This document shows, in pieces, positions 1 to 14,300 of a stretch of DNA of 35,278 nt (positions are counted from its first letter, which is position 1; each line of letters starts with the position of its first letter). The notes below the pieces were generated by a model. It made no database searches and was not told where the DNA came from. It was given only the letters and a program-made list of their open reading frames with translations. A program made the translations under genes and the position numbers. The stretch is from Zygnema cylindricum (taxonomy: Eukaryota > Streptophyta > Zygnematophyceae > Zygnematales > Zygnemataceae), in contig JBBHKE010000721.1 in NCBI GenBank assembly GCA_037447655.1, positions 125,001 to 160,278 on the forward strand. Direction: 5' to 3'.

Positions 1-2980
1 CCCCATGCGATCCTTGAAGAGAACATGGACTGTCAAACTTACCCCGAATTTCTCTTTCCTTAGAACCAAAAAAATGTTTTTTTGAGTCGTCAATCCCATT
101 CTGATCCTGTGTCATTTTCTGAGACCTGATAGCCTCTAGATTCAAAGTACAATGTCTCCTCCCTCTTCCTACTTCCTCTTCCAATCCTCTCAAATGACTC
201 TCAAATTCACTTCGACCGTCAGATTTTGCTTCCAGTGTCTCACAGGGACTTCGAACAGTTGGAGGAGATAAATGATTTCCACACTTTTTTGCCGCACTCT
301 GTTCTTCCTCCGCATACAAATGTCCACCAAAAGTTCCACCATCTTCCTGCTCTTTAACACGCCTGCTTACTCCTCTGCCTCTCTTTTTCCCCCACCCAGT
401 TTTTCCTTCATTTTGGGCCTCAGTATCTCTTACTCCGCAGCCATTCTCCAAACGACCTTCTAGTTGTCCAATGCCACCCTCCTCTGCTTTCCCCACATGG
501 TGCCATCTCTCTCTCAGACCTCTTGGCTTTTCTTCATCACAATCCCTCTCAATTATGTCCTTATGCACTCTCCTGGTCATCACTTTTTTGCTACTCCTAC
601 GCCTGCCCACCTGCGACTCTATACTTTCATCATTATCATTTACCCGGCTTTCTATCTCCTGGCCTCCTCCAAATTTACTTTCTTCAATTTGCATATCCGA
701 GCAGATCATATCACACAAAGCGCCTACAACATTACTTCTGTCCTCTCTAACTAGAGTCTCTCCTTCTTTTTCGGTAACTTTCTCATCAGTATCTGAAGAT
801 CTGTGTAAGATTTGTTTAACATTTCGCTTCTCATAACTACCATTTGACGTTTGAATACCATCAGCCCTAATTTGTGGAGTTGTTCCCTCTTCCCTTTCTC
901 CTTCCTGACATATTTGTGACACCTCTTTCTGCTTCAATAGACCTATGCCTTCTTTGTCCTGCGGAATAAAACTTTCTTTCTCTTCCATATCTACATCATG
1001 AGACAGCATACATCGGTTGTATGGTGTTCCTGTGCTCTTCCCTGTCTGTTCCTTCCCTCGCCCTTTTTCCCTTTCCCCAATGCTACAACTGGAAGTTTCA
1101 TAACCTGTTTCCATATCGTTACTTTCTAATTGCTCAACTCTCGGTCTCTTCCCTCGTCCCTCATTTTCTAACATACACTCTTTTTCTTGCTGAAAACAAG
1201 AGGTCGCCAAGTCCTTGTGGATAAGAGAATCTCCGTTTTCTTTCTGCAATTTCATTACAAATTGACTATGGAGGCCCTCTCTTTGTTTGTCCACTTCCAA
1301 CTTATCCTCTATCTCCTCTCTCTGTGAGCAATCAATGACTCCACCCACATCCTCCTTTGTCCTATTTCCACCAGCATATGAACGGATCACATTCTTTTGT
1401 TTGTTTCCTCGACTGTTGAAACCTGCTATGCCATCTACATTACTTTCTGCATTTATAAACCCCTCATTTGATTTTCCATTTTTTGTCTCAGACATTTGAA
1501 TCATCATATCAGACAGAACAACTGTGTCTCTTTGACCATTGTTCATATTGACCTTATCGTTATTATTACCATTTCTTTCTTCCCTCGTGTTCTCATCCTC
1601 TGTGGGACCACTGCGCTCATACCAATTAAATGACCCCTCTATATTCGGCACAAGCAATTCGTTGCTCGTCTCCATCCATTTCTCATTTCTTCTTTCCCTA
1701 TCAACAAAGCCGTCGACTTTCATTTGACCTTCAACATCATCACCGGGTTTCCCCATCTCCAACATAGATTCTTCGCGAGGACAACATCCCGATTCTTCTT
1801 TATCTTCTCTCTCAACACCCTTTTTCTGTCGTTTTTGTTCCACCAGCCCATTATTTAGAGAAGCACTCCTAACCTTAAGTTTGCCATTCTTCCATTCCCG
1901 AGTATTTGCCATAGAAAGCTTCACGATAAGCCTTTTCCGCGGTTCGTTCACTTCCCCTTTGAGTTTTCCTTTGCTTGGTTCCTGATTCAAAATCTGTTTA
2001 TCGCCCTCAAAAGGTTTTCCCTCGTCTAGGTGTTTTTTGCTTGTGCTTGCCTGTGGATTCCACTTAGGTTCCTCAACTTTACATTTGGGCAAACGACTGT
2101 CTTCTCTTAAAATTTCTCCCTGTTGAGTAGGTAAGAATGTAGGCTCACCAATCTGCCCCTCCTCTTTATCCATCATTGCTTCATGAAACATTTCTCGACT
2201 ATCTGACGATTGTCCTTCATCAAAATCATTAACTTCTACTTCATCCTGCAAATGAACTTGTTTCCCTGATCGTTTCTTTACCTTTTTGTTGATTTTTCTT
2301 AATCTGTGGCTTGGCTTCTTCTCCTCTTCCATTTGCATCTCAGGTTCGGATGTGCAATGCTCTTGTTGAATTACATCGTTCCTTTGTCCACTGACTAATC
2401 CTATCACTCTCCTCCTCTGCTCCTCCCTTTCTTGGGGTGCTCTCAATGGGCTTGTTTCGTCCTCAATCTCTTTTTTATCTTCTTCACCGGAACCACCAGC
2501 ATTACCACCACCGTGTCTTTTACCCACTTCAGGCAAACCCTCTCTCTCCATTTCCATCCTTTCTTCTGAATCCTCAAGCCTTAAAATGCCTCTCCTGCCG
2601 TTTCCTGGGGGCCTTCCTCTCCTCCTATGCCCCACCACTCCTGCCTCTATCTCCATGTCATACTCATTCCGCCCCACAGCTCTTCCTCCTTCCCTCACCA
2701 ATGCCTCACTTTCCCTCACGGTATGCCTTAGAGAGGCCTCCAAAGTCGCAGCCTCCTCTTCACGAAACCTCATCCACTCTAATGCTTTTGTTGCGGCTTG
2801 TCTCCGAGGAGGTTTATTTCGATTATCGTTTACTTTCCGTCCTCGGGGTCCCAAACCATGTCTGGTTGAGGCGCGACTCTTACCCTTGGTATCTTCTTTG
2901 GCGTCTCCTTCGCTATCACATTCAGAACTCCAAAATCTCCGTCTTTTCCGAAGTCGAATTGGACGAGTGTTCGGCCTCTC
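1..2980 (-). CDS. BRWD gene exon 18, very long, runs off the left edge
   Basis: One uninterrupted minus-strand frame of 993 codons plus one base, with no stop before position 1. It begins [17 protein letters not shown] and soon reads [16 protein letters not shown], similar to the plant RPQRxAAxNAL motif. An AT-hook-like HRRRGRPPG sits near 2605-2632 and KRLIVKLSM near 1910-1940. The rest is Glu/Lys/Arg/Asn-rich without a recognisable fold. The acceptor GGTGAAGCAG has a poor pyrimidine tract, so the exact start is less sure than the frame. The many plus-strand reading frames here are antisense shadows. Confidence 0.87.
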
Positions 2981-4610
2981 CTGCTTCACCAAATAAGGTG
3001 CAAAGCTTACAACAATTAGTGTGGATTGTTCATTACTAGGAATGGGAACACAAATAGGCCAAATTTCCTGGTGTTAATGCACCAAAAGTATTATTTAAAT
3101 GCACATAGTACTGCAACATCATGTATTTTCCAAAGTGCTTATTAACAGCAAAAATGCAGCGCCTTTTTACATTCAAAATGAATATGATTTTTTATTCATT
3201 TTGAATATAGCTAAAAAATGAATTTATCCAACCTCGTCTATGGGAAAAGAAAATGGACGCCACACAAGTATTCATTACAAGTAACGTGGTCCAGACTAAC
3301 TTATGTACAGACCTGAAACGTCGTCACCTGAAATTACCTGAAATCAGTGAAGTCAAAACTTAACCATAACAAGAAGATTAGTTGCCTCCATCACATTTCG
3401 TTGAATAAACAAACAAAAAACAAAAATAAATCAAGAAGCAAAAAATTTGTTACGATACGCAACACTCACAGTGACCTTTACTGGCATAGATGATTTTGCA
3501 AAAGAAAAATACTCCTTGTCAACAAAAAAGACAGCCTCGCACTAGTATTATCATGACATGTGTCTTCCCATTTGATAGATTAACTCCTTAGTTCATTTAC
3601 CTGAATATACAAGTGAAACCGCAAACGATTGACAGTGATGGAACTCTACTTACAGTAACACAAAGTAGATTCAGATAAATGCCAATCGCGGGGAGAGGGA
3701 GAGGGGGAGGGGGAGGGGGAGGAGGAAGGGAAGGGGGAGAGGGAGAGGGAGAGATAGACAGAGAGGGAGACGCAGACGAAGAGGGAGAGGGAGAGGCAGA
3801 GGGAAAGGGAGAGGGAGAGGGAGAGGGAGAGAGGGGAAGTATCTCAGAACGCTCGAGCAATCTAAACTCTTTTGGGTTAGGATAGGTTTTCAAAAAATGA
3901 TCGATTTGCCACTCTTCTCCATTTTTCCCTTGAGGACTCTCACCTCTAATGCCTGAACCCTTCGGGAAACCCTCCGTGTTTCCTCCCTTCCTTCGATACC
4001 GTCACTATCGCCAGTTCCTTCTTCCTCCTCCTGACCACTGCAAAGATCGTCAAAATAGTCCTGTTTCCTCCGTCTCGACCTTGTTACCTGTTCTGTCACT
4101 TCTGGAGTACTACTCTCCTCGTCGTCACTCTCCACATCAGTCGCACTATACTCAGATGAGGCTGGAGAGTCTCCTATTTGTTCACCAACTGCGTGACTCC
4201 TTCCATCCTCGGAATTTTCAAACCTTTGCCCAGCTTCTGTCTCCCCCAAATTAAGTCCACGATCAGATATCCCATTAGAAATTCGAGGAATAACTTGATC
4301 CCCTCCTCCCATCATCCGTGCCCTTCGCTCCTGTGCCACGCCATTCCTTCCCGCATTAGCGCTTTGTACGCCCTCTGGACTTCTTGTTGTTCGTAAGCCT
4401 TGACCTGTCTCTCCTTCTTGAGGCAAAATTCCTCCTCTGGGTGTTGGTACTTGCACACCTGGAGATTCAGATAAGCCCCACTCTAAACGCCGAGAAAGGG
4501 GCTCCCACTGTTGCCGTCCCAAAGCAGACATTCTTGGAATCTGGTATTGTCTCTGGACAGGTTCCGGGTATGGAATCAAACCTGCCAAGTGAAAAGCGAG
4601 GGAAAGAGAG

Positions 4611-4683
<73 letters not shown>

Positions 4684-7600
4684 GGAGAGGAAGAGGTTGA
4701 GGCTAACTAACAGCTCCGGCATTAACTTCTTCCTTTCCTTACATAACATGAAATACGACTAAAGTTTAGTCAATGTCACTGATGGCAAAATAACCATTGT
4801 GGACTGGATTGCATAATGGCTTCAGTTTTTGTAATTTCTGGAGCCAAGCAACTTATTTATAAGGGCTGAAAAGGAAGTTGGGCCTCCAATTCTGTCATTC
4901 AATGTATGCATGGCAAGAATGGACTTACTTGCATCACAGAGCAAATCTGATAAGTTGCGTTCCTCTGGCGGCAACTGGGTCTCCTGCAGAAATACAACAT
5001 CAATTTACTCAAATGTGCTACATGCCTAACACACACAAAAAAAAACTCACTTATGGTTCTGGTACCTCTATTTGATGGAGGGTGATTGGTAAGTAGTAAG
5101 AACATCAGGTAAAGTGAAACGAAGAAAACCACTGAGAAGTAGGGCAGGAAAGGTGTCAACTTCATATGTCACAACCTTGAGACATCCTATCAGAGCACCC
5201 GGACCTTGCAAAGAAGGAAAAAGAATAAAATCTAAATCAACAAACATGAAGCTAATGTACAATGAGCTGAAAGAAGCGGGCCACAACCCAACATAAAAAG
5301 GCACAAAAACTGTTAGAAAGTTTAATTTCCATGTTTATAATGCAGTGACACACAATTTCTTGAATCGTTTTCAAAAATCAGGCGAGAAACACATGAACGC
5401 ATCCTTTGTACCAAGAAAGACATACTTGCTTCTCTTACGAGTAAATCAAATTTCTGTAGACCAAATCAATTCTGGGAAATAATGTAGCCTAAAAAACAGG
5501 GCAACTTGTGCAGCATGCAAGAATATTCACGCACCTGGTCAACCACGTTGTGGTGGATATCGTGGATTATTGGACGATAGTCACCCAGGAAAAACTGCAC
5601 AGCAAACATAACCTCCCGCTGATTTGTTTCTTCAGACTCAATGACAAAAGGCGAACGCCAAGCAATATTACTGGTTGACATTGCATTGGCATTGACATCA
5701 ACATTGACAGACAGAGACAGACCATAAATCGGGACCATAGACATAGACATTGGCATGCACATTATTGACGAAATCGACATCTACATTTCAATGACAATAA
5801 CATTACTCCCAGCTAATGAGCGTCGTCAACAAGGCGTTCTTTGGGAGCATGTACATCACACTCTTGACCAAATCTAGTCGAAATATACCATACAGCATTA
5901 TCTTTTGTCACACTGTAGATCTCGACGTCAATACAAAAGTTTGCAACTTAAAATTTCCATTTAAAATCTGCACGCAACATTTCAAAAGGCTCTTTGAAAC
6001 ACCGAACATGCGGGAAATATTTGGTGATTTAGTGTGTGGGTGGTGATGTTTAAAGATCGGTGGACGAATCTTGCTAGCTGACACCTCAAATGTCGCACCC
6101 TGTACAGATATTTTCGCGCAAGTATATATGTTCCCAAATAACGTCTTTAAGTTTATCAGCCAACCATGGTCCCAACGGCATAGGTTGGAGTACAGCTAAT
6201 GACAAGGGCAATGACAACAAAAATGACAACGAAAACAACAATGGTAATGACAACGACAACAAATGCGAAAACAACACCGACAACGATAACGACAACAACG
6301 AAAACGACAACAAAAACAACAGAGACTAACAATGAGAATGACAACGACAATGACAAAAACAATGATAATGACAACAATGGCAATGGCAACAAAAATGGTG
6401 ATGGTGTTGACAGTGAAATTGAAATTGACATCTAATGGCATGAGCAACAACAAACCTGGTCAAATAGCGCCCCCTCCCATCGTTCCCCACTTTCCATGGA
6501 GAAGTAATACAATTGGCCCACCTCATCCGATACCACAAGCGCAGTTCCATCGCTGCAATCCACATTGAAAGCAAATCAGCATGGAAATCCAGCATATCAA
6601 GTCACCAATCTGAATGCCAATGGCATTTTCTACTTTCCATAGAAATAGCAACTCGTGCCTTGAGTATCTCCTTGAGGATATAAGGACTGCCTAATTTTTC
6701 AATTATAAATTTCATCTATATGACAAACTTAACAAGTTATAGAAAAGTGGAGCTCCAAGCCCAATATCGGCAAATGTGAGTTATTTGGCGTACGGTGAAA
6801 AATGGCCATCCACGAGCTCATAATCTGTGATGCCATTGAAAACTTTTACAGGCTCGCCCTCCCATATATTCCAGATTATAACAAGCCCATCATAACCAGC
6901 GCTCATAGCAATTCGTGGATCTCTTGGATGCACATCAAGGACATAAACCTGCAAGATCATAAAAAAATTCTATGGATTAGTACCCATCGTTCTTGCCTCC
7001 CAGTATCCTTCCACAGTAAGAAAATTTCCCACTTTCAACAGAATCAGGGTTCTCGAGGTTTTGTTTGTGTTCCCCCTCAACTTCACAATGCCGGTATTGG
7101 AATATAATAGCCACAAAACCTTCCACAGGCCCAAGAACTTTAAGCATCGGAAAGGGACCCAAGACAGTGAAGATGGAACAATACAAAAAGTTTTTCATTT
7201 CTCACCTGCTTTTCGTGTCCCCACAATGAGTGCATCAGAATAGGTTGGTATCCGTCACCTTTCCAAACACAGATTCTACAATCTGCGACAATAGCCAAAC
7301 AGGGTGGTCAGAAGAGAGACAATCAAAACGTCATATACACTGATGTCTCAAATCTTTTCAACCGCAAGGCCATTGTTGACAGCTTAACTCAACGCGATTT
7401 TTTTTTTGTAATTTTATGGCGAATGAGAGCTGAAAAGGCTAGCTCCAAAAGTTTCTACGCTATCCACTGAAATTCGCACAAACAATATAGCTTTTTGATG
7501 ACGAGTTTTCAGGGCCTGCCTATAAATTAGGTTAAATCAGAGTAATCACAAACACTGATTTCCTGGGAAAAAAAATATTGACGTAGGCCCTTATTTGCAT

Positions 7601-10600
7601 ACTGGACTTAGTATGGCGCACATTATTTTATCATCCATACTGTTGGTCTATTGAAACTAAATTATGATAAAACAGAGTAAACATTCAGGGTTGATCCCTT
7701 AAAACAATGGAATCTAGTATTCCCCTACACAGGCATCATGGTGATTCAAAAAAAGATCTCAAAATAAATAACACCTTTGTCATCAGTCTCCCCAGTCACT
7801 GTCACCATTTAAGATTGAGGTATTCACCACTCATAGCTGCTAAAACATATTTCTTATCCAGGCTCCAAACACTCGTGTTCACCGCCATTGGAATGTTTAG
7901 ATTTCTCCGAACAGCTCCCGGTCGAGGGAGGTTTGTGGATGGTGGAATCATTTGAGAGTTGATATAAATTGCCTTTGACCATAAATAAGACCGGGCCTAA
8001 AAACCGCCAGCCCATCCAAACAATTAAATGCCTGTACAAAAAATAACATCAAGATTTCATGTGCCTCCCTCACTCAACCGCATCAGCTTTAAGGGCACAC
8101 CAGTACTGCAATTTAAATGTCTGTCTCATTCTCTCTGTTTCTCTTGTTCCATCACTTGTTATCCCTTTTGTACTTCTTAAAGATCAAATCTCAATCAGAC
8201 ATTCCTGAAATTGTTTTGCTACAACTTTCCTGAACTCTTCAGCACTTCCGCAATGATAAAAAAACAGTAACATATGAAAAGAAACAAAAAAAACTGGCTA
8301 ATACGCACATTGGTCTTTTTTCTCGCGAGTCTCCATATTATTAAACATCCGTCGCGTGAGCAAGTCACAAGTCTGTCTTGGGGGGGGGCCTCAAACCGAC
8401 GTTCTCCATCATCTAAGTCCAATTGAACATAAGGACGAGCAAGGGGAGAGCAGCCACTGGAGCCCAAAGACCAACAGAGAAATCACCCAACAGCTTCAAC
8501 TATAACGTCTCTTAAAATTTATTAGCTGTTGACTGTCCAGTGAGTATTCAACTCTACTTAAAGGCAAGGAAACTCAAAAAAAAAATGCTCGCTAACTCAA
8601 ACACTTGAAAGAACATCCTAAAAATATACTTTAGCAGTTTCAAGGCAAGGTTTAAGATACATTGACTCTCGCAGAGAAAACCACCATGACACCATCAAAA
8701 ATATCATGTTTAAGTGACACACGACTAAAACACAGCAGTTATTGATGTCAACTGCATAATGACAAGCAAACCACTAAAGACTATAGTGTAAACGTAGACA
8801 ACACATGAATGGCAGATAGCCAAAAATGGTTACATGTAAAGGACATAAACATACAAAACTACCTGAATTGTACGTAGTTCACGTCTGTTTTATGTCCCTC
8901 TAGATTCTGTTCGCCAGCCCGTTTATGCGTGTCCCACAACTGCCCACCGTCATAGTCACCCAAGGAAAAAATGCAATTACATACGAGAAAAGCATCAAAG
9001 AAATAACAAAAAAAATGTGGGCTTCTCCAGAGCATCGCCATTAGCTGCTAGAATTCAAGTAATTAGGCCATTCAACTTATGAAGTAGAAGTGTAAGGAAA
9101 CAAGATTGCTTAATTTAGGCGTTCCTGTTAGAGACTGGTAAGACCTAACAAAGTAAATATTGCAGTCAAAGATAGAGAGAGAAAGCCTTGAACACCTCTG
9201 TACCCTTGCCATTGCGTCAGCACTTCCTGTAGCAAACAAAGAACCGTCTGCATTGAAAGTACAGCAGAGAATTGGGGCAGGCTTTGGAAAGGTTTCTGGC
9301 TGCCCGGGCAACTGGCGCGAAACTGCACCCCAAAAAATTTCAGCAAGAATTACTTCAAAAAGCTATGCTAGATCATTCAATTCTGATCCCAAACGCAAGA
9401 CTGTACAGAAAAACCTTTTCATTCTTAAACAAGAACGTCATACCACCGCTTGAGATATGTGGCATGACACACTTGTCTCTCACTGACAGGTATCTTTGCA
9501 ACGCAGTACAGATTTTATCTTGCCGCGATACACTACAGACCTGTATTGTATCAAAAATATTAGAAATTTTACAATAGACTGCGCATATCCATAAGCATTA
9601 AGGAGAGAAACTCTCTGCATCAGTATAGAATTCAATCTTTCGCAACTAAATGGACAGAGGCAGAGATGAGTGTAGCTTTTCAAAAGAATATCTTCCCACT
9701 TTAACCCATTTGTGGACTGTAATGAAGTGCAAATCCACTGATGCATGTCAATTTCTCAAAAATTCTTGGTTAGCATGGACTCCTAGCACAATAGGGGACC
9801 TAGGTTATACCTTGCAATCCACCGATGATGTACATATTTTCTTTAGTTCACATCAATCGGGACATAGCAGGTTGAAAGAGAAACACGCTGGATATCAGAT
9901 ATTACTGTGTTACATAATCAATGAGGATCATTTTCGCCGCCCATATAAAAATTGAGCAGTACTCTACAACACACATTACTACAGGCTAATGAAGGAACAG
10001 GCTAATTCAAAGAAATGCAGTCCAGGTCAAAGAGTTCCTTACCAGAATCTGACAGAGAAGGAATAAAAACTCGAGACACGTTTAAATTATCAACATCCCA
10101 CATGCGACAGCTCCCATCTTCAGAGGACCTGAATTAGCCACACAATAGAAAAAAAAATCCCAAAAGAATGGCATACAAATATGTGCTGAGCGAACCTGTT
10201 CACCTCCAATTCCTACTAATAAAAAAAAAGGGAAGTACATAGGGACACTGTTGTTTTCGGCAATTTTAAAACCTTGTTCACACATGCGAATCACAAAATC
10301 AAGCAGACCGTGTTGCTAGAAACAACAAGCAGAAACAGATAAGTACAACCTGAATACTGCCATCATATCGCACTCAAGTCATCTATCCATTTGCTTCATT
10401 GAAACTGCCCTTATCATCCCACAACTAAAGCAAATTAAACATCCAATTCCTTCAGTTACATCTCAACACAGACCTCTCTTGTGGGTTCACCCACAATGTT
10501 GTGACTGAAATAGAAATCATCGCATCATTTTCTCTTGGTAAAACATTCAAACCAAACAATCAGCAGAAAGTTCACTGGAAAAGAAATCACAACCACACAC

Positions 10601-11332
10601 ACAAAAAATAAAAACGTACGAGAGAAGAAGATGCTCATCACCACGTCCAGGATTAAAGGCAATGGCGGTCACAGCTTCTTCGTGACCCACTAAAACCACA
10701 TGAGGAATAGCGTGTGGGAGTTTCCACTGCAAGACAACAATCTCCCCAGGAATGTATTTAAACAAAAGTAAATCAAAGTAAACAAAGTTATCAATTATAA
10801 GATAAAAAATATATACCTGTGGAAAAGAGAAACAGAGATAGAGAGAGGTAGGAGAACAGTGAGGGAGACAAATGCAAAATGGGAGTGTCTATTATAGTCC
10901 TAGGCCCAGTTTGTGACGGGGGGGGATAAGGCATTGAAACAAGGAAGTAAAGAGATACACACACACACAGACAGAGAGAAAGGAAGGGAGGGTGAGAGAG
11001 AGAGAGAAAGAGAGAGAGAGGGAGAGAGGGAGAGAGGGAGAGAGAGAGAGAGTGAGAGAGAGAGAAAACAATGCACTCAGACAACTGATGTCACAGAATA
11101 AGGACTTGAAGCCATGAAATTCTACACATTCTCTTGAACCAGACTCCAAGAATGTCACCAAAAAAAGAGGAGGACGAGAAAGAGGAAGGAAGAGGAGAGG
11201 GCGAGAAGGGACACGAGGGGCAGACAGATGTAAAGAGCGGAAAAAGGGCTGTCAAGTTGAAAGGGAGAGGAGGGAGGGAGAGGGAGAGAAAGTGGGCAAC
11301 AAGGGGCCAGGAGACTGAAAGGAAAAGGCAAA

Positions 11333-11377
<45 letters not shown>

Positions 11378-14300
11378 AATGCACTTATCTAGAAAAGTGA
11401 GCCACAGAATAAGAACTTGGAGCCAATTTGACTCATTCTTTCTAAACAGACTGCCACCAGAAAACAGAGAGGAGAGAGAGAGGAGGGGATACCAGCGAAA
11501 AGGGAGGGGTGCAAGAGGAAGATGGGTGGTATAGAGCAAAGAAAGGGCTGTCAAGGTGAAGGGGAGAGAAGGCAGGGAGAGGGAGAAGAAGAAGGAGAGA
11601 AAAAGGGCAACAAGGAGTAGAAGGAAAAGGGAAACTGCCATTTACAACAACATTACGATACGAATCTCATTCCCCTCTTTATAACCCTCCTTTCTCCCCC
11701 TTCGCCTTTCTCTCACCCCCCCTCCCTCTCTCCCCCTTCTCTCCCTCTCCCTCTCTCCCAAATGCAGCGATGCTTACCACTCGAATGGTTGTGTCATTTG
11801 AAGCAGAAGCAAAAAACAAGTTATCGCTGCTAACAGCCAAATCAGTGATGTCACCCTGAAAAAAACGTGGAAACCCCAAACCAAAAAAAACACACCAACC
11901 ACGTCTAAATAAAAACTTTGAGCGACTGATTCCAAAGTTTTGACCAAAACATAACGCTCAACACTAATAAGCAACTGAGACATGTCACATGTGCTTTTGT
12001 TGCACAATACCGCTAAGTAGAGAGACTGGATAGGTTTTACCATGGATGTGGTTTTGTTGACAAGCTACTAAATGTGTGAGAAATAAACATTTAATCAGCA
12101 ATAATGCTGCTACATGCCTAATAAATAAGGTTGCATTCAGCACTACATGGCTCATCATTCTTAGTGTTAAAGTTTTTTTCGCCACTTAAAACATCAAATC
12201 CGTGCACACTTGTCGGATTGTCAATCGGAGACCGCCAACAGGAAGGTGAGAATCTTGCCTTCCAATTGCAACCATCGGATTGACAATCCGACAACTGTGC
12301 ACAAAGAAAAAATGTTTTAAGTGGCAAAAAAATAAAAATAACACTAATAATGATGAGCGGTGTAGCTAGCTCATGTGTTCTATGCTAGACGGTCTCATCT
12401 GATTCAAATTGAAAAACCCTCAAGACTAAATCCGTGAGAAATGTGAATTGAATCAAATTTGAGAGCAGTGGTAATCATTGAAAAATGAGCAGTTCTCCTA
12501 AAAAAGTTCTAGCTACCCTAAGGCAATTGAAGGGATAAATTTTAGCTGGCGAGAGTTGTTCCACACTTTGATGCATGTAAAACAATTACTACATCCATAA
12601 AAAGGGTGGTCCAGCATTGTACATCAAGCAAATAAACGAGAATGCACTCTAACTTCAATGAATAACAAGAGTTTAACAAGCAAATGTTTGGTGCAATCAT
12701 ATCAAAGCATACAGATTTACAGAGCTTTCGCCACAGATTTACAGCGCCATATGGAACCAATTCACGAAAGAGGAATAGCCATATGGAACACACTCAGGAG
12801 AGAGAGAAACTCACGGTATGACCACGGCAACTCCTTAAGCAAAGGCCCGTTTCCGTGGACCACAGTTTGACCAGTCTGTCATCAGATCCTGTGATGAAGT
12901 ACCGTCCCGTTTGATCGAACACAGCTGTGATACGGAACAAGATGAATATAAAACTTAGCATGAAAGTTAGCACAAACAGCAGGATAGAAAGACACAAACT
13001 TAAATTAACATGAAAGTTACCATAACCAACAAGATATGCAACCGATGGTAAATGCTACTAATGCCTCCGATATGAACTGATTGCTGCCTGATTATCCGCG
13101 TGAATCAATCCAAGATCTTTTGCTAAGGTCTTGGTCTTTCCTTCCCACTCCACAATCAGTCCTACTTGTCAATCACCATCCTCTAATAGGAACTGCTTGA
13201 CGTCCAAATCCAGATCTCTAGTAATTAACCTTTTTGCACCCTGCAAAAGTTTAACTAGCAATTCACTTTCCCCAATAACTTTAGAAATCGTCTAATCCCT
13301 ACTTTCAATTACCTGCAGAGTCCCAAAAACAACCAGTCAACTACTTTTCCAGAAAAAGTTGCGTAAATATCTGGAAGACTTTTCACTACAAGCAGGGGCC
13401 ATAGACAGATTATCCACACCTGAAAAGCTCACTGCTTTATTTCTCCTTTTCCCAGCCCTACAACTAAAACTGCAAGTAGCACTAGAACTATGCGATCTTC
13501 AAAAGCAAGTCCATTGTTTTGATCCTTCAACTATAAATTATTTGTTGTGAAATCATCTATTCAGACGCCACTGTCTCCCTCCTGTAATCCCTACTCCTCA
13601 AATCCTCACTTCAGATTCTTTCTCCAGACTCCATCCCAATAACAGGTCAGTTACTGGCTCTCGATTCGCGATTTCCATGAACAAGCAACCAGTCTTTTCA
13701 ATCGTCCAGTCCACATGCTTTTTAATCCTCATCAAAATGATTTCGATTTCACATTAAGGTTTCTAGCTCTGTCTCTGTTAGAACATCCGCAGCCCAGTAC
13801 AACTTATTTTCAATGATACGGCGTAATTTTCAAAGATTCTCAAAAGTTACAATTTCTGCTAAAGGTGTATCCTTCCATAGAGGACACCATATACAGAAGC
13901 CCGGTGCTAGTGATTTCTTGTTGGCTGTACTTTTTACTTGCCCAAAACTGTGAGCTCTTCAAAAATTCACTTTCTGCACTATGTTTCCGTCTCGCTCCAT
14001 GTTCACGCGACAAGGATTAAGGATTTTTATTAGCCATATCTGGCCGTATATAAATTTTGAGGAGTTGGATATGGCTAACCAAAGTTTAATTTCCTTTCAT
14101 TAGAGCATGAAGCGAGGCTCTTTCTACAGGATTTTTGACAAAGATTATTTCCTTCGTCACAAAAGGAAAATGAACAAAGTGGAGTCGTGTCCGTTTATAC
14201 AAAAAGCAGCAACAGGAGACATACCACAATAGACAGCATTTCGATGCCCCCGAAGTGTCTTAATATGCTTCAACCTGTCGAACAGTAACTGTGGTTTTAA

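Noticed and set aside
272-3039. Many plus-strand open frames of 60-200 codons, Pro/Ser/Leu/Phe-rich
   Set aside because: They are the antisense of the long Glu/Lys-rich minus-strand exon 18; none has a recognisable domain.
3597-3893. Minus-strand frame of alternating Pro-Ser
   Set aside because: Translation of the GGGAGA repeat in intron 17.
6086-6595. Thr/Asn/Asp-rich and Val/Ile-rich frames on both strands
   Set aside because: Products of the ACAACGA imperfect repeat in intron 14.
8896-9041. Alternative longer exon 9 including upstream [14 protein letters not shown]
   Set aside because: The phase with exon 8 and the family alignment need the acceptor at 8940; the upstream residues do not match the family.
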